DNA of 64,000 bases from Juglans regia (taxonomy: Eukaryota; Streptophyta; Magnoliopsida; Fagales; Juglandaceae): the NCBI RefSeq assembly GCF_001411555.2, contig NC_049905.1, forward strand, positions 20,140,097 through 20,204,096, given 5' to 3'. Positions 48,901 through 59,467 of the stretch are shown here, one piece after another; position 1 is the first letter of the stretch, and the number at the start of each line of letters is the position of its first letter. The notes under the pieces were generated by a model, which saw only the letters and a program-made list of their open reading frames with translations, made no database searches and was not told the origin of the DNA. The position numbers were made by a program, and so were the translations under genes.

Positions 48901-50720
48901 TAAATATTAGTTTTTTTTTCATTTTATTTTTTGGTAGTTGCTGCTTATATATGTTTGAATTTGTAGTTATCGATGTGTTTGTGCATACTGTCTTTCTTAT
49001 CAAACTATATGTTGCTCTGATATTCTTTGTTCTGTATTGTATACTTTTATTTCTTCCAATTTTATACTTGTCTCGTGTAATGTACTAACAGAAATCACCC
49101 TTTTCCATCCTTTTTTCTGTAGTTGTTGATGTATATGTGACCATGCATAGCAATGTGCTACTTCGTATACCACTTGATTGTTATAGTTCTGGAGTTGGCC
49201 TAGGAGGACATTGGCTATCTCAAAATGTAAACAAGAATTCATGGGGAATCAGGGATATTTATTTTGTAGCTCCCTAGTAAACATTCAATGTTAACAACAC
49301 AGTCTGTGTTAGTTCTTCTGTGCCCAGAGATTCTTTGAATAATTATGCTGAGTTTTGGAGAAAATTCTTGCTATTGACACCCCATCCTCCCCTGGCACCC
49401 TAAAAATAAATAAAAATTGCAAGCTTATTTTTACACACTCAGCACACCATTGAAGTGGGCCCTACAATGATGAAAAAATACTGGTATCTCTAGAAAAAAA
49501 TGAGGAAAAAGGAAGGGAGATATATTCTGAGGTTATATGGTGATTGATTGTTAATTAGTTGCTTGAAGGTTGGTGTTTGTCACGTAGTTCCTTTATACAT
49601 TTTGAGTTTGGTACCTGATTATCATCCTATTTCAGAATACTTTCATAAAAGGCATGCCAGGAAGTCTGCTGGGGCCATCACTGCTGAGTGTACATTTACA
49701 TGCCACCGATGCCAGGATGGGATGCGTGCCAAGATTGATGCAAAAAGAGGGAAAACTGGCACAAAAGGAGGGAAACTAATGTCACAGAAAAATAAAAAAG
49801 CCTCAAAAGATCGCAGGTCAGTGAGACTGAAATGCAGTAAAAAAGCCTCGACAGTTGGACACAAACAATCACAAAACAGTAAAAAAACTCCAGCTGTCGT
49901 GCCTCTACGTCGTTCACCTAGGAAAGCTAAATGCTTGTCACTGCCAAATAAAAAGCGTGGACGCAGGAAAGTGAAGCAGATCAAATCCAAGAAAACAGCA
50001 TATAAGAAACCAAAGAGAGTTACTTCTTGGCAGAAGAAGAGAACAGATGTTTACCACTGTTACTGGCTCAATGGTCTTCTGTTGTCTAGGAAGCCAAATG
50101 ATGAACGAGTAATGCGTTTTAGGGAGAAAAATGTTCTTGCCTCTTCTGAAAGACTGTCGGTAATTCTTGATCAGCCCAAATGCCGTCTTTGTTGTGAACC
50201 AGGTTGTGCATCTACATTAAACTATATTGGTTGCGAAATATGTGGAGGTACTTCTTTTTTAGTTTTCTTCCCCATCTTTCTTGGTTAACTCTGTGATAGT
50301 TTGATTTTTATATTTAATAATTTGAATGCTGATGAGGAACAGAATGCATGTTAATAATCATATTGTTTTTAGCTTTTTAATAATATCATTTTGACTGACT
50401 TGTCTAATTCCTTTTTTCATACATTTTGCTACCTGATATATTTTTTCATCACCTGTTTATTATGCAGAGTGGTTTCATGGAGATGCTTTTGGACTTGATC
50501 CAGAGAACATCGATAAGCTTATTGGATTTAGGTGCCATGTATGTCGCAAAAGGGACCCTCCTATCTGCCCCGGTGTGCAGGCTGTGAAGAGTGATGTGTC
50601 ACAGTTGGTTGAGGCACAAAGTAATGCTGTGGTTGATTGTAACGAAGAAGTATCTAATGCTGTTCCACCATTGAGTGAGGTATACTTTTGGAATAATTTG
50701 GCTCCAATGCTTGCACCTTG

Positions 50721-50727
<7 letters not shown>
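38572..50727 (+). CDS. DDT and PHD-finger chromatin protein, PTM-like (9 exons)
   Basis: The exons I can join in frame are 38572-40271, 40382-40996, 41842-43000, 44093-44381, 44479-44603, 45392-45852, 48794-48822, 49636-50247 and 50468-50679. All borders are GT/AG, and the total is 5202 nt or 1734 codons. Reading through the last donor reaches TAA at 50725-50727. Domain order is a Tudor-like N-terminus, a DLNLD-rich acidic region, DDT, PHD, WHIM-like, a CxxC region, a second Cys/His finger, a basic AT-hook-like stretch and a C-terminal PHD. That is the layout of plant DDT domain-containing protein PTM and its nuclear paralogue (Arabidopsis At5g12400 type, about 1600 residues). DDT-WHIM proteins pair with ISWI remodelers and PHD fingers read histone H3 tails (family knowledge). 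I see no C-terminal membrane segments like those of PTM itself, so a purely nuclear role is inferred. Confidence 0.9.
40382..40996 (+). CDS. PTM-like exon 2: DDT end and PHD finger
   Basis: It continues the DDT region with SLDWDLLDLITWPIFMAEYL. A canonical C4HC3 PHD finger follows from about residue 692: CCLCKMDGSLICCDGCPAAY, HSRC, then GDWYCPEC. The WHIM-like start RGAELIGIDPHGRLYFSSCG is at the 3' end. The donor GGT/GTAAGT at 40997 is strong and splits a valine codon completed by exon 3. Confidence 0.9.
41842..43000 (+). CDS. PTM-like exon 3: WHIM-like end and CxxC region
   Basis: The open frame is usable from 41842, well before its first internal ATG at 41951. SESCDTESIFSYYHRNDLN joins smoothly to the end of exon 2. 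After a Ser/Asn-rich linker, residues around 1060-1090 carry RKEKCGWCFSCKNPTDERDC, a conserved cysteine cluster of this family. The exon ends LLLT in phase 0 at a GTGAGT donor. Confidence 0.9.
43417..43458. repeat. Perfect 19-bp hairpin in PTM-like intron 3
   Basis: GTGGAATCTGGAATGTTCA at 43417-43435 is followed by a GTTT loop and its exact reverse complement at 43440-43458. No mismatch occurs in the stem. Confidence 0.9.
43503..43944 (-). mobile_element. Complete TRIM (miniature LTR retrotransposon) in intron 3
   Basis: Two similar direct repeats, 43503-43668 and 43771-43944, begin TGTAATG and end ATATCACA / GTATCATA. Between them lie only 102 bp. On the minus strand, two bases after the LTR comes TGGTATCAAAGC (43768-43757), close to the primer site for initiator tRNA-Met. 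Just before the other LTR is the purine tract TAAGGAGGGGAGAT (43682-43669). GTTAC flanks the whole unit exactly on both sides (43498-43502, 43945-43949), a 5-bp target duplication. It has no coding capacity, sits antisense to the host gene and must have been mobilised in trans. Confidence 0.9.
44093..44603 (+). CDS. PTM-like exons 4 and 5
   Basis: Exon 4 (44093-44381) begins LESNLRPLALSTEW after CTGCAG and ends KAARQ plus one base. Exon 5 (44479-44603) completes that codon and reads AGCTKIPGILYPENSEYAKR through FVAWRAAVEMASSVEQLAYQ. The short 97-bp intron between them has clear GT and AG ends. This stretch is well conserved in the family, though no named domain is visible. Confidence 0.88.
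45015..45190. mobile_element. Diverged LTR-like relative of the TRIM in intron 5
   Basis: AAACTACATCTGGGTTTATACTCT, GATCAATGTTACGGCTGGAG, AGAACTTCTCCCTCTCAGGC and a closing CTGGGGTAT follow the order of words in the TRIM LTR at 43771-43944, with many differences. No target duplication is seen. Confidence 0.45.
45392..48822 (+). CDS. PTM-like exons 6 and 7: Cys/His finger start
   Basis: Exon 6 (45392-45852) starts VRELDLNIKWDDIENTHPLL and ends YQCRHCNKDVPI plus part of an Arg codon. Exon 7 is a 29-nt microexon (48794-48822) reading REAVSCQYCK. Together with the start of exon 8 (YFHKRHARKSAGA, CTFTCHRCQDG) it builds a finger whose ligands are spread over three exons. The 2.9-kb intron between them carries transposons. 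Confidence 0.88.
45877..45907. repeat. (AC)n(AT)n microsatellite in intron 6
   Basis: CACACACACA passes directly into TATATATATA shortly after the exon 6 donor. Confidence 0.8.
46405..46609. mobile_element. Tourist-like MITE in intron 6, TAA duplication
   Basis: A 205-bp element starts GGCCTCGTTTGTTTTCACA and ends with the inverse TGTGAAAACAAACGAGGCT, 18 of 19 bases matching. TAA flanks both ends (46402-46404, 46610-46612). This is the best-preserved member of the family also seen at 4258, 24216 and 61415, and the ends suggest PIF/Harbinger mobilisation. Confidence 0.85.
46876..47060. mobile_element. hAT-like left end fragment in intron 6
   Basis: TAGGGGTGTAAGTTATTCGG opens the element, followed by GGACCGGACTGGACCAGACC and GGTCTGGTTTGG arms as in the 35581 element. 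No TTACACCCCTA right end occurs downstream, so the copy seems truncated. Confidence 0.6.
47310..47470. mobile_element. MITE copy related to 16609 and 11700
   Basis: GAGAAATGCTTTGGATCC...GGGTCCCGAGCATTTCTC, then TTACTTAGTAATTAAGTATG and a T-rich/A-rich core. The right end is indistinct. Confidence 0.45.
49636..50727 (+). CDS. PTM-like exons 8 and 9: basic region and C-terminal PHD
   Basis: Exon 8 (49636-50247) holds a very basic stretch with RRSPRKAK and an AT-hook-like KKRGRRKVK, then CRLCCEPGCASTLNYIGCEI. Exon 9 (50468-50679) supplies EWFHGDAFGLDPENIDKLIG, FRCHVCRKRDPPICPG, completing a PHD finger. The donor at 50680 (GAG/GTATAC) may be used, or may be read through to the TAA at 50725. A possible micro-exon lies at 50878-50895 (LYPKPK), with an acceptor at 51348 that would give IACN then stop. 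The true C-terminus is unresolved. Confidence 0.8.

Positions 50728-50776
<49 letters not shown>
50721..50776. repeat. (AT)n microsatellite
   Basis: About 45 bp of pure TA dinucleotides followed by ATACATATAC, overlapping the read-through stop of the PTM-like frame. Confidence 0.9.
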
Positions 50777-53700
50777 TGTTTTCCCGGAGGACCAGCTATT
50801 AATTCGTGGATTTTTTATTTTTGAGCATCTGTACTACTTTTTTGTTGTGTTTTTTTTTTTGGCCTTTGCACAAACAGTTATATCCAAAACCTAAGGTATT
50901 TATCCTCCTGCACCCACGTCCACAACTATGCGCCCCCATATATGCACCACCATTATGTTTCTGTATACTCTGCATGCATTAAAAATCGCTTGAAGTAGTC
51001 CACCAGTTCTTCCCATGCCGTTTTGTTGATAACTTTGAATTAAATGATATTTTGTTTAACTGGCTTCAGGTAATAGAAATGATCTCTTTAGTATGTTCTT
51101 TAGATGGTATGCCTTTATATTATCTATTCATTTGGTTTTATGTATTCAGTGATTTGGAATTAAAAAAAAGAAAAATGTATTCAGTGATTTATAGATTCTA
51201 CTAAACACTGACAAGACAACCTCTCTTGGAAGTGCCTTTTGATCTATTATCTTGGAAAAATATGGTTGGAAGCAACGAGGTTTATTTTTTACTTTATGGG
51301 AAATTAGTGTTTCTATTTTCTTACGTGTGATTTGATTACTTGTTGCAGATTGCATGTAATTGACTCTCTTGGCATTTGAGGGTGAATACTTCAGCATATG
51401 TTGATTCTGATCTTTTCTGATAAAGAGGGATGCCTGTTATTTGTTAAGAAACACATCGGGTAAAAAAGTGAAGGAATGGATAGTTACGAGTGGGTTTGGA
51501 AGGTTACAACTACTAGATAACTGGAGATCTTCGACTAAGAACTCTTTGGTTCGGAAAAGAAATATCGAATATGCTAGTGGGCAAAGCCAGAATGACCAAG
51601 TAGAAGGTTGCGGCAGCAAAGCAGTGTATTGAGACATTCCTAGGAAGAACTGGATCTGCATTAGGAAGGAAGGACAGGTATGGCTCATACCTTGAAAAAG
51701 TTATTAGTCTTCACAAAAAGCATTGAAATATATTTTGTTTTTAACTCTTCTCATTCGAGGCTCAAGCATTTGTCTCCATCCATCTCACCAAAAGCGGGGA
51801 AGAGAAAGAGAAATAAAGTTTGAGAACCATTTATGTTTGATCCTATGACAAATAGTGATGCCTCGTGTTCTCTCCACATTTACTTGTAAAAAAAACCCAT
51901 TCTCTCCATAGTTTTTAACTGAATAAATGATGACAGAAAAAACTTCTGTAAATTTTTTTCATCTCCACGCCAATGGAATAGGGTGGCAGATAAGATCATA
52001 GGATCAAGTACTGTGCACTGTGTGAGTTGCGTTTTATAGATACAAACCCAGAAACACCTAGGTCATTTGTCGATATCTTCCCTAAGCTCTGGTGTCATTT
52101 GCAGTGTCTATTCCAACACCCAAATCGGTGTCAAAATTTAGTAAGACAGTGTATAATTGAGGCTCTTTAATATATCAAAATTTACATATTAGGGCATATT
52201 AATTTGCATTGTCCATCCCATTCCATTAATTTGCTAATTTTTTTCATTGATTATTAGTTGAATGGACAATTTAAATTAATATTCGCATCAGGGTGTTGAT
52301 TGCAAAATTTTTTAGCTGAGGGAGGGCATGGCAAATGATCCCATGCAGCTGTATGAAGGGAAAAAGAAGTCGGTTTTAGCTCATTTATGTAATACTTGAA
52401 GATGTAGTTCGCCACTTCACTAATTCATTTCAGAAAATAATAATTCTTTGGACTAGACAAAAAAGTAGAATTAATTCATTTCAGGGGATGTTATAGACAG
52501 TGTAGATCTGTGAATTATATGATCGTGCGAGGTTCAAAATCTACACAATCCAATCATCCCTGGAGTATCGTGCCATCATAAGCTCTCCATACTTGTATAT
52601 ATAGTTAGGATGTTTTCATTTTTCTCCACAAGAGTTGTAGTTTGGTAATCTTCTATGTCTATCGACTATTGACTTGTGATGTCATATTCAGCCACATAAT
52701 TCTCCCAGAATTCCTTGTGGCTCTGGAAATATATATAAATGTTATATTTATACATATAGGAAGATTACATTCCATGGTTTTATCCTTTTTGTTTGGTCTC
52801 AAGGTGTCCATTGTTCAGTTTGGGGGCCTTTTCTTTTCTTTATCGATTGAGGTGGGGCTATGGCGGTTTTCGGGATCATTTAATATTGGATTATTATCGT
52901 TGTGCTAGTGTTTCTAATTTTTTTTTTTTTTCGATGTCATATTGTTACGGATCAAGAATGAGATATGTTAAAGCATTTTCTTTTTATCATTTGGATGCAA
53001 GCTATTTTTCCTTGGATTTGAAAATCTATTGATTTTCTTATTTTCTGGTCACCGAGAAAATCTATAATTTATTCTGATATCTTGGACTTGTTGCAGGTTT
53101 TCATTGATTTTCAGAAAAGGATAATTTATGCTCATTCAGGCGAAAATGCCGGGGTGTCCTCCTGGGTTCTAAGTTCTTCCTGATAGAGATTGCCCATCAG
53201 TGCTATGTTCAATCGTAGAACCTTTTTAATATTCTTTTTCAGGTGGGACGGGTTGTGGTAACATACTGACTTGGTCTAGGTTTTGTTCCACAATTGGGAC
53301 TGACAATTGATGCAATTGAAAGGCAAAGGACTTGACAAAAAAGTAGAATTAATTCATCTCAGGGGATGTTAGACAGTGTAGATCAAATAGTACTCGATAT
53401 TCTTGCAACATCAATCATAAAGGTATATTTAGATCATTCTCTCTTTTTAATTGGTTCTTCTTAATAGAATGAGACTCATCTTCCAACTTGTAGGCAGGAC
53501 TGCCTTGTTCTTGTGAAACCTTATCCTCAAAGAGGGTGGGGGAATAAGATCCTTTTCTTTTAGATAAATGTAGATGTTCAGGGAAAAGAAATCAATGAAG
53601 AGGTTGAGTTGAACGGCTGTGGAATTTTTGTTTAGATTCAAATGCCAGAGGTTCAATTGAGCAGCTGTGGCTGTTAAGATCGAAGTCAAGGAATGATTTA

Positions 53701-54000
53701 TCAGGAAAGGAAAAAAAAAAATTCACTATTTATGACTTACGTTTACAGTACAGCTAAAGAGGGTTCTGGTTTTTTATTTTTTGTTGAAATTCTTGGACTG
53801 AGAGTATGAGGAAAATACACAATACAATGTATCCCATAATATTTATTGTTCTTGTGGTGAATCTTTTTTTTCTGTGTTAAATGCTCAGTAAGTATTGTCT
53901 TTACGTATATTTTTCTCTTGTTCTTATTCCTGAGTCTTAGACTTTGCTCTAGGGGATCTTGGTCTCAATTATAATGTAAATATAATAGATTTTTTCTCAC
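50777..54000 (+). other. Downstream of the PTM-like gene, possible 3' exons or UTR
   Basis: No recognised protein. A 63-codon frame at 51441-51632 (TSGKKVKEWIVTSGFGRL) is moderately protein-like and could be a degenerate last exon, but no splice phase links it convincingly. Less AT-rich patches at 51440-51680 and 53090-53400 suggest transcribed untranslated sequence. Confidence 0.3.
52456..53384. repeat. Dispersed 50-bp direct repeat
   Basis: GACAAAAAAGTAGAATTAAT...TTCATTTCAGGGGATGTT...ACAGTGTAGATC at 52456-52508 recurs at 53334-53384 with one substitution and one 2-base deletion. The 825 bp between the copies is not repetitive. Confidence 0.85.
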
Positions 54001-56800
54001 TTTTTATGTTTTTTCCTTGAAGAAAATGTTGTGTTACCTTGTGAAATGATGTTTTAATAAATTTGTTTGAGTAATATTAGATATATTCATGAGTTGCGTG
54101 AGCACCATATATTCCTTTTAAAAAACAGGGGCCAACTATTAAAAAGTTAATTTTTTTTAATAATTTTTCATGTGAGTTTTTTATTTAGTCACATTTTAAA
54201 AATGAATGTGCGGTATTTGCGTATTCTATAACTGTAAATATCATTTTTCTTTATTAAAAATATCTCTCTTTTTTCCAAGAATTATGAAATGCATAATGGA
54301 TTTTACATTTTTATGGAAGTGTTATAGATTTTATAAAAATAAATTTATAAATTGATATGATTTTATATGATCCGTTTAATTTAATTTACAATAAAAATAG
54401 TTAAACAATCTAACATACTACGATAATTTATAAGATTGTTTTTATAGAATCTTTTTGGTTAAAACATTTATAGTTTTATATAGAGTGTGTTTTGGTAAGC
54501 ATACACTACCTTATTTAAGAAGGGATTAGGGTCGCTTTCGGAGCATTCCCACACTCTTGTACCACCACAAGTACTCTTCACCATATTATGTAATTTTTCT
54601 TTTATTCAAAATCTACTACACAACTATGTTTTAATTGAAGAACATTTTCGTAAAATAACTTATAAAAATAAAACTATTTTATAGAAATAACGTCAATTTT
54701 TTTAAATATGGTTGTAAATGTGATTATAGGTGTATTATTATTCATTTGTCAAAAATATATAATATATATTCTTCATATATGCTACAACCTATATGTTTTC
54801 AATTGATATCACATTTCTCTTAATATATAGATGAGTATCTACAAGAAATAACAGTTTTTGTCAACAAACTATTCTTGACCAAATAATAGTCTTTCTCAAT
54901 AACAATAATAAAAAAAAATTACATAGTAAAAAAGTAGACAAAAATAGTAACCTATATATTATAACCTATTTTAACAATTATTTTCCTAATTATATTTTAA
55001 ATGAAGTCTTTTTATCAAATATTTTATAAAAATAGAAAAAACTCTATTCACCATCCATTTTCTCCTCATCATCTCATTATCCCATGAAGTGACATTAGAT
55101 GATAGGTTCATAAGTGAAATATAGTCTCATAAAAATATCACTATTTTACGAAAATACTCTCATCTTAAAATATTCTTATAAAAAAGAATTATGCATATTT
55201 TTTTATCATTACAAACTTGTAAATTTGTTTTTATATTGATGAAAATCCGTTGCAAACAAACATTTTTTCAATGATCAGAGTAATTTAAACCCGATTAAAT
55301 ATCTAAAATTTTGCTTAAATTTGAAAACTTGGGAAACCATTCAATAGATCCCGTTAAATCAAACTTTTTAGAGTGTTGCTATACAACCTGCTCATTGTAG
55401 CACAACCTCCACACATCGCCTATGTGTAATTTTTTTCAATAAACAAATGTGCCTTTTAATCCATTCAATCAATTATTTTCATTCCCCCCTCCCCGTGTTC
55501 CCCCCTCCCCCAGCTTTCTCACCCCAGTTGCAGGTTCTCTTCCGTACGGCTTCATCCCACAGCCTGCAGTGTTGCTTCTCACCGTGAATCTTCTGAATGG
55601 CACGGACAGTGGTCTGTTCCTTTTGGGTTTTTGTTTTTCTCTCTTTCTCTCCATTTTGTTTCCCTTCTCTGTTATGAAAACTTTGTTGTCAAAAGTGGTC
55701 TGTTGTGAAAGGATCTATATACTTTGTCGTGAAAATTTTCTAGTTAAACTCAATTTGCCCAATATCAGTGCCCAAATATTCGTAATATAAGTGGTGGTTT
55801 AGATAGTGGTTTAATCAGTTTGATCAGAGAAAACCACAAAAGTATCCAAAACCTTGACCTTCAGGAGAGGTGCAAAACAACGTTCTTGAAAATGTGTGTG
55901 GTGGGTGGGACCAAAATTGGTAAATATCGAGAACAACAACATGTTCCTAACACAACAATGGCTGAAACTACTCTTTAAGATTGCAACATTTTGTAAACTT
56001 CTCAATTAGCTACAATTTATATTTGACTTGTTGCATTAATGGTCTATTAATCAATAACCAAAGCTGATCTCCATGTGAACATTGCGCATAATTTCAAAGT
56101 CAGTTTTACAATTGAAACTTGATCAATTGCTCTGCTTTTATTGGCGGGCATATATGTATAATGTTCTAGTGTGGATCAAGCCTGATGTTTTATTTTTATT
56201 TTTATTGGATCTGGCTCAACTCATTAGTTATTTATTGAAATATAATTGGATATACTTTTAGTGGCAGACATTAGCCGTGAGTGGTAGGTGTGCTTCATGG
56301 ATATACTTTTACTCGGCTTAAACTTCTTTTACTGGCAGACACTAGCAGTTGTTAATCCATCAATAACTTAAATTCCTTTCTTGTAAGGAAAAACCTTCTT
56401 TACAAGCAAAGAGGTAGAGACATGAATTTCTTTTTAATTCATGTGTGGAGAAAAGAAAATCACCAAATGCACATAAAAGTATGAATAATTCCATGCATGC
56501 TCAAATCTGTTCGCTCCCAGAAAATAGAAGAGGTCTAATCCAGAATGCTAACAGCTAATTTCCCAAAATCTAAAGAACCATAGCTTGTAATACAGCTAAT
56601 TTCCCATCTGCAAACTCCCAAAAAAAGAAAAAAACTCTCAACTATAAATCAATATAGACAAGCGAGAATGACAACCAAGATAAATTGCAAAGCTTTAAAG
56701 GGAGCTCAAATACTTGACTACAAAAGAAAAGAAAAGAAAACATGAAAAAGAAAAATAGTTACAGAGAACCTTACCATTAGCCTCCTCCATGGTTTGAGTT
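54001..56800. other. Intergenic, no gene seen
   Basis: Very AT-rich to about 55380. The C-rich patch at 55480-55600 carries a frame starting at a GTG with no family resemblance. On the minus strand, ATGGAGGAGGCTAATG followed by GTAAGG (56794-56773) looks like a start plus donor, but no second exon could be joined. Confidence 0.4.
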
Positions 56801-56929
56801 GTGAAGAATGACAATGATTAAGAAAATGGGTACAAAAGAGAAGTGTGAAAAAAGGGGGGATAAAGAGGAAGAAAGTGACAATAGGAAGATAGAAAAACTA
56901 GTCCACATATTGTAATATTTATACATATT

Positions 56930-58000
56930 TTTGTTGGGGGTGGGGAGAAGAGATCTACTAGGGTTTCAGCGGTGAGAGACGCGAAGGGGCTGGGGTGAGG
57001 GGCGTCGGGGGGTTGATGGGTGAGGGAAGAGTCTGACGATTGGGGAGAGGGAGAAGAGATGTTGTTGCTTCGTGTGGTCTGTGGGGCGTTGGGGTGCTGC
57101 AACGAGCTGGGGGTGAGGGAGAAGTTGTTCATTTCGAGTCTGAGGGAGGAGAGGAGTCTAAGGGAGAAGAGGGATGGCCGAGGGAAGCGTGATGGGTGAG
57201 AGAGAAGAACTGTGATGTGGGCTACAGTGTTAGGGACCTCGGTCTAGTCCCTAAACATTAAGAATCCGAGAGCTTGCCTTGCTTTGTGATGATCGAATGT
57301 ATTTTGCTAACTTGTTTGGCCTTGAACGTATTATGGCAATGGAGGGTCCCTAGGTTGATGAAGGTATGAAGGTATGGTGTTTAGTGATGGAATTGATGAG
57401 GATGATGAGTTCTGGTGATCTAGGTGATGAATTTGTGTGTTTGATGCAATGTGGAACAACTTGATGATGGTCCTTGTTGTTGGAGCCACTTGGGGGATGT
57501 TTAGGGTTGGTATGGTAAAGTTAGGCTAGAGGTTGGGTGGTGGCTAAGGAGAATTACGAATTTGGAAAGAGTTGGATTAGGGTTGGAGTGTATGATGAGG
57601 TGCTAGGGTTTGGAAGGATGTGGATGAGTGAGGCTAGGATTCCTAACTTATAAGAATTAATTTAGGGATGATAGGATTTTGGAAGGATTTGGTGTTGTTT
57701 GAATGAGTTTAGGGTTTTCATTAAATTTAGGAATTTGGGGATGGAATATAGGATTTGAATATGGTAAGATGATGAAGGTCTTTGATTGACTTGAGTGATT
57801 CAAGAAATTGAGTATTTTAGGGATTGAGTGATTTTAGGGATTGTATATAGAAGATGAGATGATGATTCCTAAAATGTAGGAATTTCCTTGTGGGATTCTA
57901 GGGATTTCGGCTAGGGCTTAGTTGGATGAAGGGAGGCTAACTTTGGAAAGTAGAAATTATGGAAAATATGGGATTAGAAAGATGGAGGTTTAATGTTTGT
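56930..58000. other. G-rich, strand-skewed non-coding block
   Basis: For roughly 1 kb G and T far outnumber C and A on the plus strand (GGTTGGGTGGTGGC, GGGTTGGAGTGTATGATG, AGGGATTGAGTG). No convincing frame exists on either strand. The minus frame 56818-57132 is Ser/Pro-rich without motifs. It may be LTR or leader DNA of an unrecognised element lying on the minus strand. Confidence 0.35.
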
Positions 58001-58100
58001 TTGTGAGGTAAGGAAACACAAGAAAATATATGAACAAACTAAAAAATATATGAACAACAATGTATTTTTGGATATTTGGATGGAGAATGGAAAATATGCA

Positions 58101-58200
58101 AAAGATGGATAAATGAATCAATACATATTCACGAATTGCAAGGTGATGAAACAAAGATAGATAAATGGAACAACACCTATTCACGAATTGCAATGTGATG
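58101..58200. repeat. 52-bp tandem duplication
   Basis: AAAGATGGATAAATGAATCA...ATTCACGAATTGCAAGGTGATGA is followed 52 bp later by AAAGATAGATAAATGGAACA...ATTCACGAATTGCAATGTGATGA, two units in tandem. Confidence 0.85.
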
Positions 58201-58364
58201 ATCATTTCCTTGGGATCCACAAATTGCACCCAAGTAGCCCAAGTGCAAAAGCACATAAAAAATCTCAAGAACACAACTCAAACCATCAACAACGAAAATA
58301 TGCCAAAAGATACAAAATGAAATGTCTAATAGTCCTATTTAAAACCCCTTGTAAAATAGGTCTT

Positions 58365-59110
58365 GGGTGGCCCTATGATGGCCCGTGTCATACGTTGACC
58401 CTTGATTGCCTAAGCTGGCCCATGGGATGGGTTATGGGCATGACTGGCATGTGTGTGGCTAACACAGCCCAGGCATGGCCTGGGTGCTAACATGGCTACT
58501 AGCGTGGGGCTGGCATGGCCCATGCATGGGTCTGGGCGTTGGCCTATCTGCTGGCTTGCATGCATTGCTTGGCTAGCATGGCCAAGGCAAGAGGCTTGGG
58601 CACGGGATTGTATTGTTGCTGCTGCTGCGGCATGGCCCAGGTAGGGGGCCTGGGCATTGGTGTTGCTGATGGCATGGCCTAGGTAACAATCATGGGCACT
58701 AGGGCTGCCTGCTGGTGGGCGTACTGCGCGTGCTGCTGGAATGTTGCGTGCTAGATGGGTTGCACGCGCTGGTAGGGCTTTCGCTAGCCTTGCTGGGCGT
58801 CCTGGGCATGCCATGGCAGGGGGCATGCCATGCCTATGGTGCTATCCTGGTTATGGCCATGGCATGCCTGTGGGGCTGTTGTGAGGCTGTCAAGGCATGT
58901 CAATGACAGTGTCAAAGCTTGTCAAGGCTTGTCTGCGACAATGTCAAGGCCTGGCCAGTGGGGCTGTCGGGGCATGTCATCGATAGTGTTGAGATATGGG
59001 TTGTGGGGCTGTCCAACCTTGTTAGTGACAATGTCAAGGCATCAGTCATGGGCCCATCAAGACTTGTCATGGCATGGTTGACAACTTGGTCGTGAGCCAT
59101 AAAACTTGGG
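58365..59110. repeat. GC-rich degenerate array of GGCATGGCC / GTCAAGGC words
   Basis: The first half (58370-58870) repeats CATGGCC, GGGCATGG, GGCTTGGG and CTGGCATGGCC at irregular spacing. The second half (58885-59090) repeats TGTCAAGGC, CTTGTCAATGAC-type and GTGGGGCTGTC words, with about 36 bp between many of them. Composition contrasts sharply with the AT-rich surroundings. Translated frames (for example LGHA repeats on the minus strand) follow the repeat and have no family resemblance. Confidence 0.6.
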
Positions 59111-59231
59111 GTTTTGACATACTGACCGGGTTCGCCACGTGGGTGTGTGGTGTGCGACAAATAGACCAGGGGTTGAGTAGATTATTTCAACTTCTTATCT
59201 GTCTAGAGTTAGGAAAAAACTTGTAAAGTAG

Positions 59232-59244
59232 CCGTTGCCAACGG
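59232..59244. promoter_or_regulatory. Palindromic MSA-like mitotic promoter element
   Basis: CCGTTG-C-CAACGG forms a perfect inverted repeat containing two AACGG cores, the core of M-phase-specific activator elements bound by three-repeat MYB proteins (established for plant G2/M genes). It lies about 400 bp upstream of the E2-C-type pseudogene, whose functional relatives are mitotic. Confidence 0.5.
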
Positions 59245-59424
59245 AAAAAGGAGATTCCAAACGTATTCCCACCGTCGTTGCAACATTCGAAAAAACTTTT
59301 GAATTCTCCAACTAGATGTCGTCGGTCTCCTGTCTCCCACACACTTTTTTAAACCCAAATCTTCAAGCCGCTACACTCCCCCTTCTCTGTAACTATTACT
59401 TTTTATCTCCTTAACTGTCGTTTC

Positions 59425-59425
<1 letters not shown>

Positions 59426-59467
<42 letters not shown>

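Noticed and set aside
55449..55790. 113-codon plus-strand frame in a C-rich patch
   Set aside because: Starts at GTG, low complexity, no family resemblance.
56818..57132. 104-codon Ser/Pro-rich minus-strand frame
   Set aside because: Composition reflects the G-rich plus strand; no recognisable motif or supporting splice structure.
58410..58826. 138-codon minus-strand frame with repeated LGHA
   Set aside because: The pattern follows the underlying nucleotide repeat, and equally long frames exist on the other strand.
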